Assembly (NCBI GenBank): GCA_002104935.1
Contig: MCGT01000054.1
Location: 1 to 64,000, forward strand
Source: Hesseltinella vesiculosa
Lineage: Eukaryota > Mucoromycota > Mucoromycetes > Mucorales > Cunninghamellaceae
DNA: 64,000 nucleotides
Direction of reading: 5' to 3'
Positions 34,875-46,082 of this stretch are shown here, in pieces. Under the pieces are notes generated by a model. That model was not told the origin of the DNA. It saw nothing but the letters and a program-made list of their open reading frames with translations, and ran no database searches. The position numbers and the translations under genes were made by a program. The number at the start of each line of letters is the position of its first letter. Positions within the stretch are counted from its first letter, which is position 1.

Positions 34875-35738
34875 ATCACACTATCGTCCCTTCTTCGACG
34901 AATGTTTAATAAATTGGTGCGATAGAACACCCTGTACGGTTTGAGTCAGATTGTAAGTCAGGAATTCGCATCGTAATGCAGGAGTAGATAACATTAAGGT
35001 GTAAGAGCCAGTTTGAGGCAAATAAATGTCAAAAGAGAGCACAGTAACAAAAAGAGATATCATTGAGAATAACAGAAATGTCGTAGAGCAATATGGTACA
35101 GTTTTCTCTCACTGCCCTTACAAAATAAGAGTTCATAGTCAAACCTCTTTGCTGTCCCAGGCATGAATGGTGGGAAGTTCAAGAAAATACGGCAATAACC
35201 TTTATACTCTTGCCAGCCTCGACATCAATGCTGTCTGTGAACTTCAAACCCACCTATACCCACAGCAATCCAGACAACTACGGTCACCGTCAGTCCCTGT
35301 AAAAGCACGAAATCTACCAAAATCGACTGGAACACGATTCTGAGATCACTAATCATAGATACAATCATGAAGCTTTACACTTGCTGTTCTTGGCCTTGTT
35401 GCTTCGCACAAGCACACTTTTATTATGTAGAGACACCGCCATTCGGTAACACTGGTACCATCTGTATGAATACCGTGCTCTCGAGTGGCGAAATAGGTGC
35501 TGATTGCACTCTGGAGCTCCCGGCATGTATAAGTCGCTGCACCCTTACAAGAGACATTGTAACTGATACATTCAAAGTTAGGGAAGCCAATATAACCTTT
35601 ACCCCTTCGTATCGTTCTGGATAACTCTAAGTCGAAGAGGACTATGTATGCCAGCATAGTGATGCTGTTCAAGCTTGCTTTTACACGTGGTACATGGATC
35701 ATTATGCTTCCACTAGTGCTGTCCAAGTCGATATTGTT
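34875..35738. other. Intergenic, no supported gene
   Basis: ORFs of 85 codons (plus, 35367) and 125 codons (minus, 35726) exist here, but neither shows a motif or splice logic that I can support. Confidence 0.4.
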
Positions 35739-36562
35739 TTAAAACTCATTCTTAATGGCAGCGAAATATTGGAGGATGATCTTGCGGTCGTGCGCTTTGC
35801 AGAAGTCCAATGCGGTGATGCTGTTAGGTTTGTTTCCAGGATCTGGATAACGATATACAGACATACCTTGTTGCGTGGGAGGTTTTGGTCCCACTGTATC
35901 CATGATATAATCAAGAGTAATTATAGCCTTATAGAAGGTGAACAGAGTACCTATGATTCTTATTGCATACAGATTCATATCTTGTTCTATCTTCATCGCA
36001 TGAATAGCTGTGAAGATTTCACCGATGAGCTGGCTCTCTTTCCACTGATTGAAGTTGGTACCATTCTTCATATTATTGTCTTCGACTATGATTAACATTT
36101 TGGATTCTTCAGACATCACGACAAAATCAGGTATACTTGTCAAACACACGTCATCACCGATTTTGATTTCGAATTTGTGCTGAAAACTAATGCTCAAAGG
36201 GTAGTAGTTGAACTTGAGCAGATGCAAAAGAGTATCAGCATAGATATCGATTCAGTGTTCAGCCAAAGTGTTATTAGCATCGTACACTCTTTTCAATTCA
36301 AGCACAAGAGTCTTATATTCAGGAGATAGTGCTAACTCCTTGATATTGATCGGGCTTTTCCATTCATCGTCAGCTATGCCAATAGGGTCAATATGTCAAT
36401 ATGATCATGCTTGATCTCAAATAGTATTTCAGTATCAATGATACTGATTTTCATGATTTCAACGATATTTCTGTCCCAATTGCTTGTCTTGTGGAATTGG
36501 ATGGGTAGATATTGATTTTGCTCGCCATAATCAACCACCTTGCGTCGTCTCTCATATTCCAT
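35739..36562 (-). pseudogene. Pseudogene of a fungal PD-(D/E)XK-nuclease-like family
   Basis: The C-terminal ORF (36227-35739) has the family's recognisable order: PDFVVM, then MLIIVEDNN, QLIGEIFTAIHA, LYAIRIIGTLFTFYKA, and a closing LDFCKAHDRKIIL. In related fungal proteins the core reads (V)IED-K; here the lysine position is Asn, so the nuclease-like site appears lost. Upstream sequence in the same frame (DEWKSPINIKELALSPEYKT...) is separated from it by a TGA following NNTLAEH at about 36255. The gene is therefore broken. The family's role is not known to me. Confidence 0.55.
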
Positions 36563-36673
36563 TTCAGAAAAAATTAGGCAAATGATGGAGGTGCTGGAAA
36601 ACGCCGTTTTGTTTACTTTTTTCCTTTTTTTTTGTTCAGCCCCCTTTCTCGTCCTTAAAATCGATAGACATCA

Positions 36674-37023
36674 ATGGCAGGCTCAAACTTGGCCGATCTT
36701 GCTCACAAGTCCATGGTTCTATTTCTTGCTGGAACAACGAGTAAGAATTTAACTGAATGGTTACTGTTCTTCTCGACAATGACATTAACAATATTACGAA
36801 ACAATATAGTCTACTATGTCACAAACATCACAATGCACGTACGACATCGTATTGAATTAAAAAAAGAAGGCAAACTCGAAGAAGAGTTGGTAAATTTGTT
36901 TACCCATGGTAAGCTTTTTTCCAGCCTACTGATCAAGTTCTTTATATTTAGGCTCGCATGAGTGCAATTGCATTTGGGAAAACCTCAGAAAAGGAACATG
37001 CTACCCAAAGAGAGAGCAGCTAG
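36674..37023 (+). CDS. COX14-like cytochrome c oxidase assembly protein
   Basis: Three exons (36674-36740, 36810-36889, 36952-37023) give 72 residues. The order is NLADLAHKSMVLFLAG, one transmembrane helix, then a basic HVRHRIELKKEGKLEEEL tail. COX14 proteins have the same plan: a short leader, LAD(x)xxK, one helix and a charged C-terminus. They are small inner-membrane proteins that hold newly made Cox1 during complex IV assembly. The last exon and 3' UTR are confirmed as an evolutionary unit by a diverged copy at 50290-50155 that keeps the same reading frame and stop position. Confidence 0.6.
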
Positions 37024-37344
37024 GTATCAGACTTACACTACGACGTTGTTGCTGCGTCTATACAGCCTTAGTTTATTTATTTTATATTTGGTGATTTTGC
37101 TGCTGTCTACTTGTAAAATTGCCCGCCGTCACCCTTTGATATGCCCATTCAACAGTGACACAATAAACTAAAGATCCATCGCCTGGGGGGATATTTTTTT
37201 TACGTTACTATCATACTGTATCAGCCGACTCCTAGGGAGACAGCAGCTGCCGGTCAGGATACGCTGACACATCACAGGCTGGTCCTGTTAACGTAAAAGA
37301 GAAAGTATAAATGGAATAACGGGCTCTGGTTACTCGGTGACTCT

Positions 37345-38145
37345 ACGAATTATTCGCTTGTGATAGACTTAGAGCCCTTGGAACCCGGACTTATCGGCTT
37401 GTACAATAGCCTGATTGAACATCAAGATATAGCTGCCCCACCAGATTCTTTCGACACGCGTGCTGCCTGCCACAATGATCGGTGTGTATTTTTGACCAAC
37501 ATAGATGTCCTGCCTCGTTTTGATCTCTTCACGTTTGTCCCTGGGTTTATGACAGCAAGTGAAAGCATTCGATTGCGCAATGATTATTATTTTCATGGCT
37601 ACCCTGGCTCCCAGTATTTCCATGCTGTTGATCACAGTGACGATACGATGTGGACCACTGCTAAGAGTACGTATTTAGACTAGCTGTCAATGTGAGATTG
37701 TTTTTCATTCTTACCTATTTTCCATAGGTGTAGCCCAAGGGGACTACTTTGGTTTGGATTTGCTGATGCCATTGCGAATTCCAATGAAATACAGGGTCTT
37801 GGTCGATCACCCATACTCATATTATCGTAACGCCCAGCCCCAAATTTCGTTCGATGGCACGATTTGGGTAAACCCCGGTTTGCACGCAGCAATGACGCAT
37901 GAAAACTTATAATTTTTTTTCCTTGGTGGGTGTGTTAATACAGATGAACCTAGACTCAAGTATGACCTGCAATCCGCTCAACTCATTGCTGGAGTGCTTC
38001 ATAACTTCACAACACACCGGATACCGATATATACGATTGATTAACCGCTTCGACTTGGGTCATCGATTCAAGGTGCATGACTTTTCCCTCGTTTCAAAAA
38101 CAAGAAGGAACAAGCAGGGGCAGCTTTTGGACATTCGAAGATTAA
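37345..38145 (+). pseudogene. 3' fragment of the 41-kb glycosyltransferase (inverted duplicate)
   Basis: Essentially identical, in inverse orientation, to 40746-41553. It includes the same three exon parts and both introns of the glycosyltransferase 3' end. It begins mid-exon (about 37345) and lacks the N-terminal two thirds. Near its end it has lost TAGCC just before the stop, so the final codons differ. It precedes the GATA gene by under 150 bp and so may supply part of that gene's promoter. Confidence 0.9.
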
Positions 38146-38292
38146 ACTTTGCCCATGTTATTTTTCTTACACCCCACTAACCTTTTTTTTTTTTCCATTT
38201 TCGTAGACCGACTTTTTTCACTGTTTGTGGAGAGGATGTACACACTTTTTTCTTCTTTTTTCCTCTCCATATTTTGCAATAACCGGGATTAT

Positions 38293-39783
38293 ATGAACTC
38301 TGCCATTTCACAGTTAGTACCCTTACCACGTCCTTGTGCTAGTCTTTCTGAAAGTGATAAGCTGGAAGCTGAGCCCCCAACTCAACCCGATTCATGCAAA
38401 ACAAACAGCGATCTCGAAAACAATGATTTCCGAGCAACGCAATGTGCGAACTGTGGAACAACAACAACACCCCTTTGGAGACGAGCCCCCAACGGGGATA
38501 CCATTTGTAATGCATGTGGTTTATATTTAAAAGCAAAGAATACATTGCGGCCTGTCACCCTGAAGCGAAAGAAAGCGCAGGAAAGCAAGAATCACTGCCC
38601 AACTACTGGCTCTTGTCCTGGAGGTGGTCAGTGTAATGGAACAGGTGGCTCATCTTCTTGTGCAGGTTGTCCAGCTTTTAATCAACATCAAGTAAATCGG
38701 CATGCCCTTGTCTGTGCCAACTGCCGGGCAACAACCACTCCTCTTTGGAGACGGGATGAGGAAGGGAACACTATTTGCAATGCATGTGGCCTGTATTACA
38801 AGTTACACAATGTACATCGACCAGTCAGTATGAAAAGAACTATCATCAAACGACGAAAGCGATTGATTATCCAATCTTCCGGCAGCCTGAGTGGTGATGA
38901 TGACAATGAAGAAAACTTTGGCCAGCAAGAGTCCTCTACTGATCCACCACCTCTCTTATCTCATGACACCGAAACTTCCTCCAGCAGCAGCAGTGTCTGT
39001 AGCAATAATACCAAGCCATTCAGTCCTTCCAGCAAGGCCAAAGGAGGCTCCATCAAAACGGGGAGAAAAGTATCCAGGAAACGTATCAAGCCTAACTCGT
39101 CTGAGCAACTGACAGCCAGCATCAAAGCAGCGCCTTTATCTGTTCCAGCTATTGAAGATTATATTATTCCCAAACGATCCGCCTTTCCTCCTCCTCCTGC
39201 ACCAACATGTTCTACTTACTCGGAAGCATCTTCCCGGTCACCGTCTTCTATGAATGCCACAATCACTCGATCGTCTGTATCGGTACCTCCGACACGACCA
39301 CGAGCTACTTATTCTTCTGAATCTGGGCTTGCACTTCCTCCAATTTCTTCAGAACGCCGTTCGACCCTTCTGGACCCGTTTTATCGGGATCGTCTCCCAT
39401 CAACTGGTCCTAGTCCATCTGTATCTCTTCCACCAATTTCATTACCGCCGCTCCGAAATAGTATCAATGATGATTTATTGCAGCATTCTACAACGACTTC
39501 TACTCCTCGCAATGGTTCACCACCGCACAGTCTTTCACCTTCGCAGCAAGAAACTGTGAACGTAGCAGCAGCAGCACATCCGCAACGGGTGTCAAAGTTG
39601 TCGTCTTTTGAAGAACTTCAGCACTGGGATACAGGCATCCGGACCCTTTGTGACCTTCGGAACAAGGTCCAAGCTGAACATGTTCATGCCATTTCTCAAC
39701 TGTCAGGATCCCTTTGGGAACTCGTTGCGAAGTATCAATCGATTTTCCGGGACTCGGAGTCCACAGTCAGTAAATACACTTAA
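38293..39783 (+). CDS. Two-finger GATA factor, iron/siderophore-regulator type
   Basis: A single exon of about 496 codons. It has two GATA zinc fingers, CANC-x17-CNAC twice (CANCGTTTTPLWRR and CANCRATTTPLWRR). Between them lies a four-cysteine segment (C-x5-C-x8-C-x2-C, starting CPGGGQCNG). That inter-finger cysteine motif defines the Fep1/SreA/Urbs1 repressors, which bind iron or iron-sulphur and repress siderophore and iron-uptake genes by binding GATA sites. A Ser/Pro-rich middle and a C-terminal predicted coiled coil (HWDTGIRTLCDLRNKVQAEH) follow, as in Fep1. The start is the Met after an upstream hydrophobic in-frame stretch. The gene sits between the arms of an inverted duplication. Confidence 0.9.
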   Translation: MNSAISQLVPLPRPCASLSESDKLEAEPPTQPDSCKTNSDLENNDFRATQCANCGTTTTPLWRRAPNGDTICNACGLYLKAKNTLRPVTLKRKKAQESKNHCPTTGSCPGGGQCNGTGGSSSCAGCPAFNQHQVNRHALVCANCRATTTPLWRRDEEGNTICNACGLYYKLHNVHRPVSMKRTIIKRRKRLIIQSSGSLSGDDDNEENFGQQESSTDPPPLLSHDTETSSSSSSVCSNNTKPFSPSSKAKGGSIKTGRKVSRKRIKPNSSEQLTASIKAAPLSVPAIEDYIIPKRSAFPPPPAPTCSTYSEASSRSPSSMNATITRSSVSVPPTRPRATYSSESGLALPPISSERRSTLLDPFYRDRLPSTGPSPSVSLPPISLPPLRNSINDDLLQHSTTTSTPRNGSPPHSLSPSQQETVNVAAAAHPQRVSKLSSFEELQHWDTGIRTLCDLRNKVQAEHVHAISQLSGSLWELVAKYQSIFRDSESTVSKYT

Positions 39784-39938
39784 ACCATAAACAAATGTCA
39801 GGTTGCAAAGATCGAAGTCGTACAGTAAAAGAGAAATTGGGAGAGATGATAAAAATTAAAAAAATTTAATTTGACGGACAGAACATACTCCCGCCGCATC
39901 TCTCTTTCTTCTCGTTTTCAAATCAAACATTTTTATCT

Positions 39939-40734
39939 ATGGTAAATATGATCCTAGAAGGCTACGGACACTGACGCCTCATTTGTTCTAAAAAGAAACT
40001 TGCATTATACTTCAAAGCCGATCTGGAAAACGTTACCAATCTTGCTCCAACAGCGGACAAAGAGTGGCATTTCAAGGCAAGCAGGCAGATTCAGAAGAAA
40101 TGCACATCATGATTATATCCTAGATTTTTAACGCTGCTTGTATTATAGATTGAGTGCAGTTCATGCCATGAAGTAGATGATAATTGGATTTCCTTCAACA
40201 GTGAGGTAGTCAAAGAAAGAAACAATTCATGGCGCAGCCCGCTTACTCTTGTCCGTAATCTCAGGAACTTCATGATGTCACAGGATCTAGAGGACAAGCG
40301 AACCTTGTGATGAAGTGCAAGTTCTGCAAGCGTGAAGCTACGGCTCGTAAGTTCTATTACGTTACTCATCCTGACGAAATGACTGCTTTACTCTTTTTTT
40401 TTGCACAAGAATTCGAAACAAGCGCAAAGATGACACCCATTTCAGAATCTGGCCAATTCCAAAAGTTGGCGACCTTTGATGTGCGCGGACTGGAACTAGT
40501 CAAGTTTTCGCCCAGGGTGAGGAGTTACATCAGTTATGCATTTTTGTAATTACTGATGGTGTTTAATGTGTTCGCTTCAATCTCTAGGAATCTTGGACTG
40601 TGAAAGGGCTCGAATCGAACACAGTGTTTGATGACGTTGATTTGACTGAAGGGGAATGGGCCGAGTACGACGAAGAAGCTGGGGAGCCAGTTGGTATTTC
40701 CAATTTTGAAGTGGAATTCAGAAAAATAAAATAA
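39939..40734 (+). CDS. CXXC-motif zinc-binding protein (UPF0587/CZIB)
   Basis: A start codon exon (39939-39941) is spliced to KLALYFKADLENVTNL, and then, through several short introns, to IECSSCHEVDDNW, VTGSRGQANLVMKCKFCKREAT, FQKLATFDVRGLELVKFSPR and ESWTVKGLESNTVFDDVDL. These match the eukaryotic UPF0587/C1orf123 family along its length. The two CxxC pairs (CSSC and CKFC) are the zinc ligands. The cellular role is poorly known. The three-base first exon is unusual but gives the family's N-terminus exactly. The gene converges with the glycosyltransferase, with 11 bp between the stops. Confidence 0.85.
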
Positions 40735-40745
40735 ACTGAGAAAGA

Positions 40746-42562
40746 TTAATCTTCGGCTAGAATGTCCAAAAGCTGCCCCTGCTTGTTCCTTCTTGTTTTT
40801 GAAACGAGGGAAAAGTCATGCACCTTGAATCGATGACCCAAGTCGAAGCGGTTAATCAATCGTATATATCGGTATCCGGTGTGTTGTGAAGTTATGAAGC
40901 ACTCCAGCAATGAGTTGAGCGGATTGCAGGTCATACTTGAGTCTAGGTTCATCTGTATTAACACACCCACCAAGGAAAAAAAATTATAAGTTTTCATGCG
41001 TCATTGCTGCGTGCAAACCGGGGTTTACCCAAATCGTGCCATCGAACGAAATTTGGGGCTGGGCGTTACGATAATATGAGTATGGGTGATCGACCAAGAC
41101 CCTGTATTTCATTGGAATTCGCAATGGCATCAGCAAATCCAAACCAAAGTAGTCCCCTTGGGCTACACCTATGGAAAATAGGTAAGAATGAAAAACAATC
41201 TCACATTGACAGCTAGTCTAAATACGTACTCTTAGCAGTGGTCCACATCGTATCGTCACTGTGATCAACAGCATGGAAATACTGGGAGCCAGGGTAGCCA
41301 TGAAAATAATAATCATTGCGCAATCGAATGCTTTCACTTGCTGTCATAAACCCAGGGACAAACGTGAAGAGATCAAAACGAGGCAGGACATCTATGTTGG
41401 TCAAAAATACACACCGATCATTGTGGCAGGCAGCACGCGTGTCGAAAGAATCTGGTGGGGCAGCTATATCTTGATGTTCAATCAGGCTATTGTACAAGCC
41501 GATAAGTCCGGGTTCCAAGGGCTCTAAGTCTATCACAAGCGAATGATTCGTATCCAGTTCGCCTTGTAGGAGCTGCGCTCGCCCTTGGTTCATCCATAAT
41601 GTAAAGTAATAGTCAGCGTGGGCAGGTTCAACAGGGTTCATTTCAAGCTGGTGCAAAAAGTGCTCGGTTTTTTCCTTGGTTACAAATATTCCTAGGCCGG
41701 GCGGGCTAAAGCATGCATGAAGCTCAGCTGATTCATTGTAAAAGCACCATGACCACTGTGTAGAACAATAGTGAGCCATACTCAGGGTTTCCCCGTGTAT
41801 CACAGACGATGAGCGCAAAAAGTTGGCATAGACGCTTCGCATGTGGCGAGTGCCCATGGTGAGATCGGGATCTTGGAAGTAACAGTATGGGGTTGGTGCC
41901 ATCCCACAAGCAAAGTACCGAGCAGCTGCCTTTGCGTCCACAGTCGCCTTGTGGATGGTAATTTGATTGCGTGGTAGGGAGCATTTGCTGGGTAGCAGTA
42001 GCGAATCCAGAGCAATTTGAGCGGGGTACTGAAGCGGCACCCATATGAACCAATGACCAAACATATCATATCGACAGGCCAGCTCTATTAGAGGCTCAAG
42101 AGAGTCAAGCGTGCCCACCGCTACTTTGGTATCCTTGCCGTTGCCGTCAATTTGAGAAGCAGGTGGGAGCACTGTAATTAAAGTCGCTAATCCTTTGCCA
42201 GCATCAGGAAAGACTTGGTCCAGAAGGTCGATTTCCTCGACAATTCTATGATGATCTTGCTGCAGATCTTGGTATCGCTTGCCACTGAAGAAGCCAACGT
42301 GCATCATCAGTACAATACACGTTCCCGCAATCACAGTGGCAATCAGGAGGTATTGCCATGGCTTAACATCTTGGAATTTCCGCCGGTACAATAAGCGTAG
42401 TGATAAGCATGCCTGTTTCCATTGACTCTGTTGCCACCAGCGTTGAAGGTATGGCGGTATTCTATGCTGAAATGGATCGGAACTGATGTTGATTTGGATG
42501 CCTCGAAATTGACGAGAAAAATCGTGATTACTGCTGCTTTGTCGACGATGATGAGAGGGCAT
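40746..42562 (-). CDS. Type II membrane glycosyltransferase-like protein with F5/8C-like tail
   Basis: Three exons (42562-about 41228, then two short ones to the stop at 40746). A single N-terminal transmembrane helix (WQYLLIATVIAGTCIVLMM) follows a basic cytoplasmic tail, as in Golgi type II enzymes. The lumenal part contains WFIWVPLQYP, a CYFQDPDLTMG segment resembling a DxD site, and PADYYFTLW-like HADYYFTLWMNQ. The C-terminus (GDYFGLDLLMPLRIP...ISFDGTIW) resembles a discoidin/F5/8C fold. A paralogue lies at 58332-60230. I do not know the sugar or linkage. The 3' 0.8 kb is duplicated in inverse orientation at 37345. Confidence 0.65.
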
Positions 42563-42787
42563 TGCTCTTGAGTTAAATGAAAATCTTTTGATAACAAATA
42601 CCCAATTATGAATGCATACGAAGGAGGTCGTGCGTTTAGAGGTACAAGGTGGCGGATGGAGATGTAATAAAGGAAAGTTAGGTTCAAGAAAAAATTGGGA
42701 AAAATTTGGTTGGTTTCCATTTTTTACTGGCGCCAGGCTTGCTTTTTCTTCAACCCCGATTACTTAATCCTAACACGATTTTCAATC

Positions 42788-44605
42788 ATGCATCGGGTCT
42801 CCATTCATCATCAGAAGAAGGCGCTGTATATTACAGTAGTCTTTCTCACTCTATCAAGTTTGTTGTTTGTCTACAGACAAACAAACATCAGGCAACAGCA
42901 TGAGGTAAATCAGCTGAAGGTCCTTGAAGAGGCCAAAAAACTCGATCAAATGCAGCAAGATGAGCAACAACGAGTATGGATAGAGAGTAAACGAACAGTA
43001 AAAGAACCAGGTTAGTTCATCATACTCCAGCTAGTATAAAAAAGGCGAAGTGAACGATACTATTGAGGCTAATTACTCTTTTATCAAAGTCCTTGGTTCT
43101 TACGGCAGCATATGGCCCAGCTTGCTTCAAACACACGATATTGCATTCCCGTCAAAGCTCCCCGCATGGACAGGTAATAATGACACAGATTTCCCAGAAT
43201 ATACATGTAAACAATTTGGCAGACTTGCTCACGTTCATTGTGCTTTACTCTACCATTTTTTTACGCAAAAAGAGGCTGACAGTCAACTGTTGCATATGGC
43301 TATTGGCGAAAGTGTCCGGGCCAACTTATTTACGGTACAGGAGAACAAGATCGATTTTAGGCAAATGACAACCCAGCTGCGTCTGTTTAAAACCCTTTAT
43401 CAATACTTTGATCCGTTACTGGCGCTTTCAATCAACGTGGAAACGAATGCAACCTACAAAGAGGCTTGGCACTTGTATAAGACCTTGGAAACTCAGCTCT
43501 TTCCTTGGTTAGAACCAACTTGGAAGAGCGTTTTTGAGATGAATTCAAGGCAAAATGCTTCGAAACCAACGCGGGGCATTGTGATTTGCGCTGGTAATGG
43601 TCAATACCATTACGCGCTGCGCGCCGTTCAAGCCATTCGCAAGACACTTAAAAGCAGTCTTCCCATTGAGCTCTATGCCATTGATGAATATGACCTCTCA
43701 CCAGCAAAGCGAGCCGTCTTGGAATCTTTTGATGATACCACGGTTCATAACATAAAGGATATCATCGGGAATGAAGGCACCGAGTTTGGCGGCTGGTCTT
43801 TGAAACCCTATGCAATGGTGGCGACAAAGTTCACCGAAGTCATTTTGATGGATGCCGATGTTTATTTTTTTAAACCGCCAGAAACAGTGTTCGAGGACGA
43901 TGGATACATAGCCACGGGTGCACTGTTCTTTTATGATCGTACACTTTTCGATGGCTGGACCATTGGCAAAGAATGGCTGTCCTCCTTTTTGCCGTCCATG
44001 AGCTCTTTGGTGCGTCACACAAGATGGTGGAAGTTTGAAAGCGCGCACGAGCAAGAATCAGGGGTGGTGGTTATTGACAAGAGCCGCACCCTTTTGGGTC
44101 TCCTTGCCACATGTAAGATGAATGGAAAACGTGAAAGGGACGAAGTTTCTTACAAACATGTTCATGGTGACAAGGAGGTAAAGATTTCAGTCTCTCCAAA
44201 AAATAAGAGCAGTCGTTGTATTCTAATCTTCGCATTCCTGGCAAGACCTTTTGGGTAGGATTTGAAATGATGCAAACACCCTATGCTTTTGTAAAATCGC
44301 ATGCTGCTGTACTTGGTGCTCTTGGTGATGGCGGGGATGAAAATAAGGTATGCGGTGTCATAATGCATCTGGATGCAAAGGGACGGCCGTACTGGTGGAA
44401 CGGCGCAATTTATCGAGACAAGAACAGATGGCAAGACAGATACATAAAGTTCAAGAGTTTTGCAATTGGCGAATCCTGGGATTTTGAAAATTCTTGCATT
44501 GAAGAAACAGACAAGATCCACGCCTTAACTGAAGAAGAAGTAGAAGTAGGCGAAGCATATATCCAAAACAATGAAGATCTCAAACAATTCGATATTGTAA
44601 ATTGA
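42788..44605 (+). CDS. Mnn1-type alpha-1,3-mannosyltransferase (GT71)
   Basis: Exons 42788-42973, 43035-44177 and 44246-44605. An N-terminal signal anchor (LYITVVFLTLSSLLFVY) is followed by a coiled stem and the catalytic domain. Landmarks are GIVICAGNGQYHYALRAVQAIRKTL, EFGGWSLKPYAMVATKFTEVILMDADVYFF with the DxD motif (DAD), and ESGVVVIDKSR. These are typical of the GT71/Mannosyl_trans3 family, which adds terminal alpha-1,3-mannose to N- and O-glycans in the Golgi. The first intron is taken as 61 nt, because a 34-nt alternative would be unusually short. The glycosyltransferase next door is divergently oriented (226 bp apart). Confidence 0.88.
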
Positions 44606-44920
44606 AGTTGGCTTCGTTTTATTAAAATCGATGACGTTGTAGACCATGATCAGAACAAACACTGGTTAAATAAACAGTAGTCCTGTGTGTTGCCATGGCA
44701 GTAGTACGAAAACAGGGGAGTATGAACGTCTTGCTAGTCACTCTGCTGGACAATTTGGTGACTTCACAATACTTAAATCCTGGTGCTGGTTCTGTGCCAC
44801 CCCCCCCCCCCCCAAGGCACACGCTTTTGACAGTGGACAGCACTGATGCAATATGACACACGGGTTTGACATGCGAAAGCTATGCAATACATCTATTTTG
44901 AGATCCAGCATTGGTTTTTA
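44606..44920. other. Convergent intergenic with C run
   Basis: Between two 3' ends. It contains a run of about 12 cytosines (44802-44813) and no gene. Confidence 0.5.
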
Positions 44921-45709
44921 TTAATGCCGTGCATTAGGACAAGCTTGGTTTGAAGCCAGTTTATCCTTTAGAAGCGTGTCTACGGTGTCCACAAAGCCCA
45001 CAATGATGACCCTCTCGCCTTTGGTTATGTCATTGCCTTGGTGTTTAATGCGGGAATCGTGGTGGATCAGAGCACCTTGGTGGGGATGCAGCAGTGTGGA
45101 TGGTGACCCGTCACTGACGAAGAATTGAGTTCCGCCTCCACTGAAATCGGTAGGCCCGTTGACCAGAATACTGAAGCTTAAGAGGCACCCGTCTGTATGG
45201 GCGGCCAACCCGCGTTGACCACAAGCTGAGTACTTAACTAGGAAGAGGTCTCGAAATCCAAGTTGATGAGGTGCAAATCCATACATTGGACAAAGAATCT
45301 TGTAGATCACTCGCTCACGTAACAAAGATACGACATCTGCAAATGATGGTGTAGTTGTCAATGGAATATCATGCGTTGGAAACGCTGAATGGCGATCGGA
45401 TGTCCAAGCATCTTCCATTTGCAAACATTGGTCTAGGATCATTTGACATTGATCGGCCGTCAGCACCTCCGGCACCACAACTGGTGACGGAAAGTGCGAT
45501 TTTCGTACTTGGAAGAAGACCCATCGGTTGTCCAGTATCGATCGAGCTTTCGGTGATTCTGCGGTAAGTCGTTGTAGTCGTTGCTGATTGGCATTGTTCA
45601 CAGCATCCTGACGCTTCTGCAGCACGATCTGCTCGTCTTGATCCAACTCACTGAATAGCTCAAGCTCATCATCTGAGCATGCGCTCGAATTTCTACAGGA
45701 ATTGCACAT
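44921..45709 (-). CDS. 2-oxoglutarate/Fe(II)-dependent dioxygenase, P4H-like
   Basis: A single exon of about 262 residues starting MCNSCRNSS. The double-stranded beta-helix signature is visible. LVKYSACGQRGLAAHTDGCLLSFSILVN gives the HxD iron ligands. DFSGGGTQFF is the usual following turn. HQGALIHHDSRIKHQGNDITKGERVIIVGFV supplies the distal histidine and the arginine that holds 2-oxoglutarate. The substrate is unknown; the layout resembles prolyl-4-hydroxylase-like and related small oxygenases. An acidic coiled N-terminal region precedes the domain. An in-frame Met further upstream would place a poly-F stretch at the N-terminus, so the later Met was preferred. Confidence 0.8.
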   Translation of the reverse strand: MCNSCRNSSACSDDELELFSELDQDEQIVLQKRQDAVNNANQQRLQRLTAESPKARSILDNRWVFFQVRKSHFPSPVVVPEVLTADQCQMILDQCLQMEDAWTSDRHSAFPTHDIPLTTTPSFADVVSLLRERVIYKILCPMYGFAPHQLGFRDLFLVKYSACGQRGLAAHTDGCLLSFSILVNGPTDFSGGGTQFFVSDGSPSTLLHPHQGALIHHDSRIKHQGNDITKGERVIIVGFVDTVDTLLKDKLASNQACPNARH

Positions 45710-46082
45710 GGTAAAAAAAAAATAGAACTTCGGATTTTCCGTAGTCGGGGTCGTGACTTTGGTCAATGGGCGTGGTGGTGGCTGGATAGTGCCATTGCAT
45801 GCTCGGCACCAGTGCGTGAGTATTCCTCAAGATGAAGTGCATGGCTAGATGTGCACCTGGAAAGTCTGTTGGAGAAGAACAGATGATGAACTTCAGAATG
45901 CATTTTTCTGGTTTTCAACCAAGGCGTTGCTCGGAAGAACCAGCGTAACGAGAGTATCCTCTTTAGCATAATAAAATTTTTGGTTCATGATAAACCAATG
46001 ACCATTCAGATTTATTCAAACCCTAACTCTTCTGACCAAGTTGTGCTACCCTGCCAGCACTTTATTTTGTCGAGCGTAAAGA

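Noticed and set aside
36952..37094. Cys-rich C-terminus (GSHECNCIW...) for the COX14-like gene
   Set aside because: The diverged copy at 50290 has stops in that frame, while both copies keep the ARMSAIA frame and stop position.
43012..43045. A 34-nt intron in the mannosyltransferase gene
   Set aside because: An alternative 61-nt intron (42974-43034) keeps the frame and fits the intron sizes elsewhere in the window.
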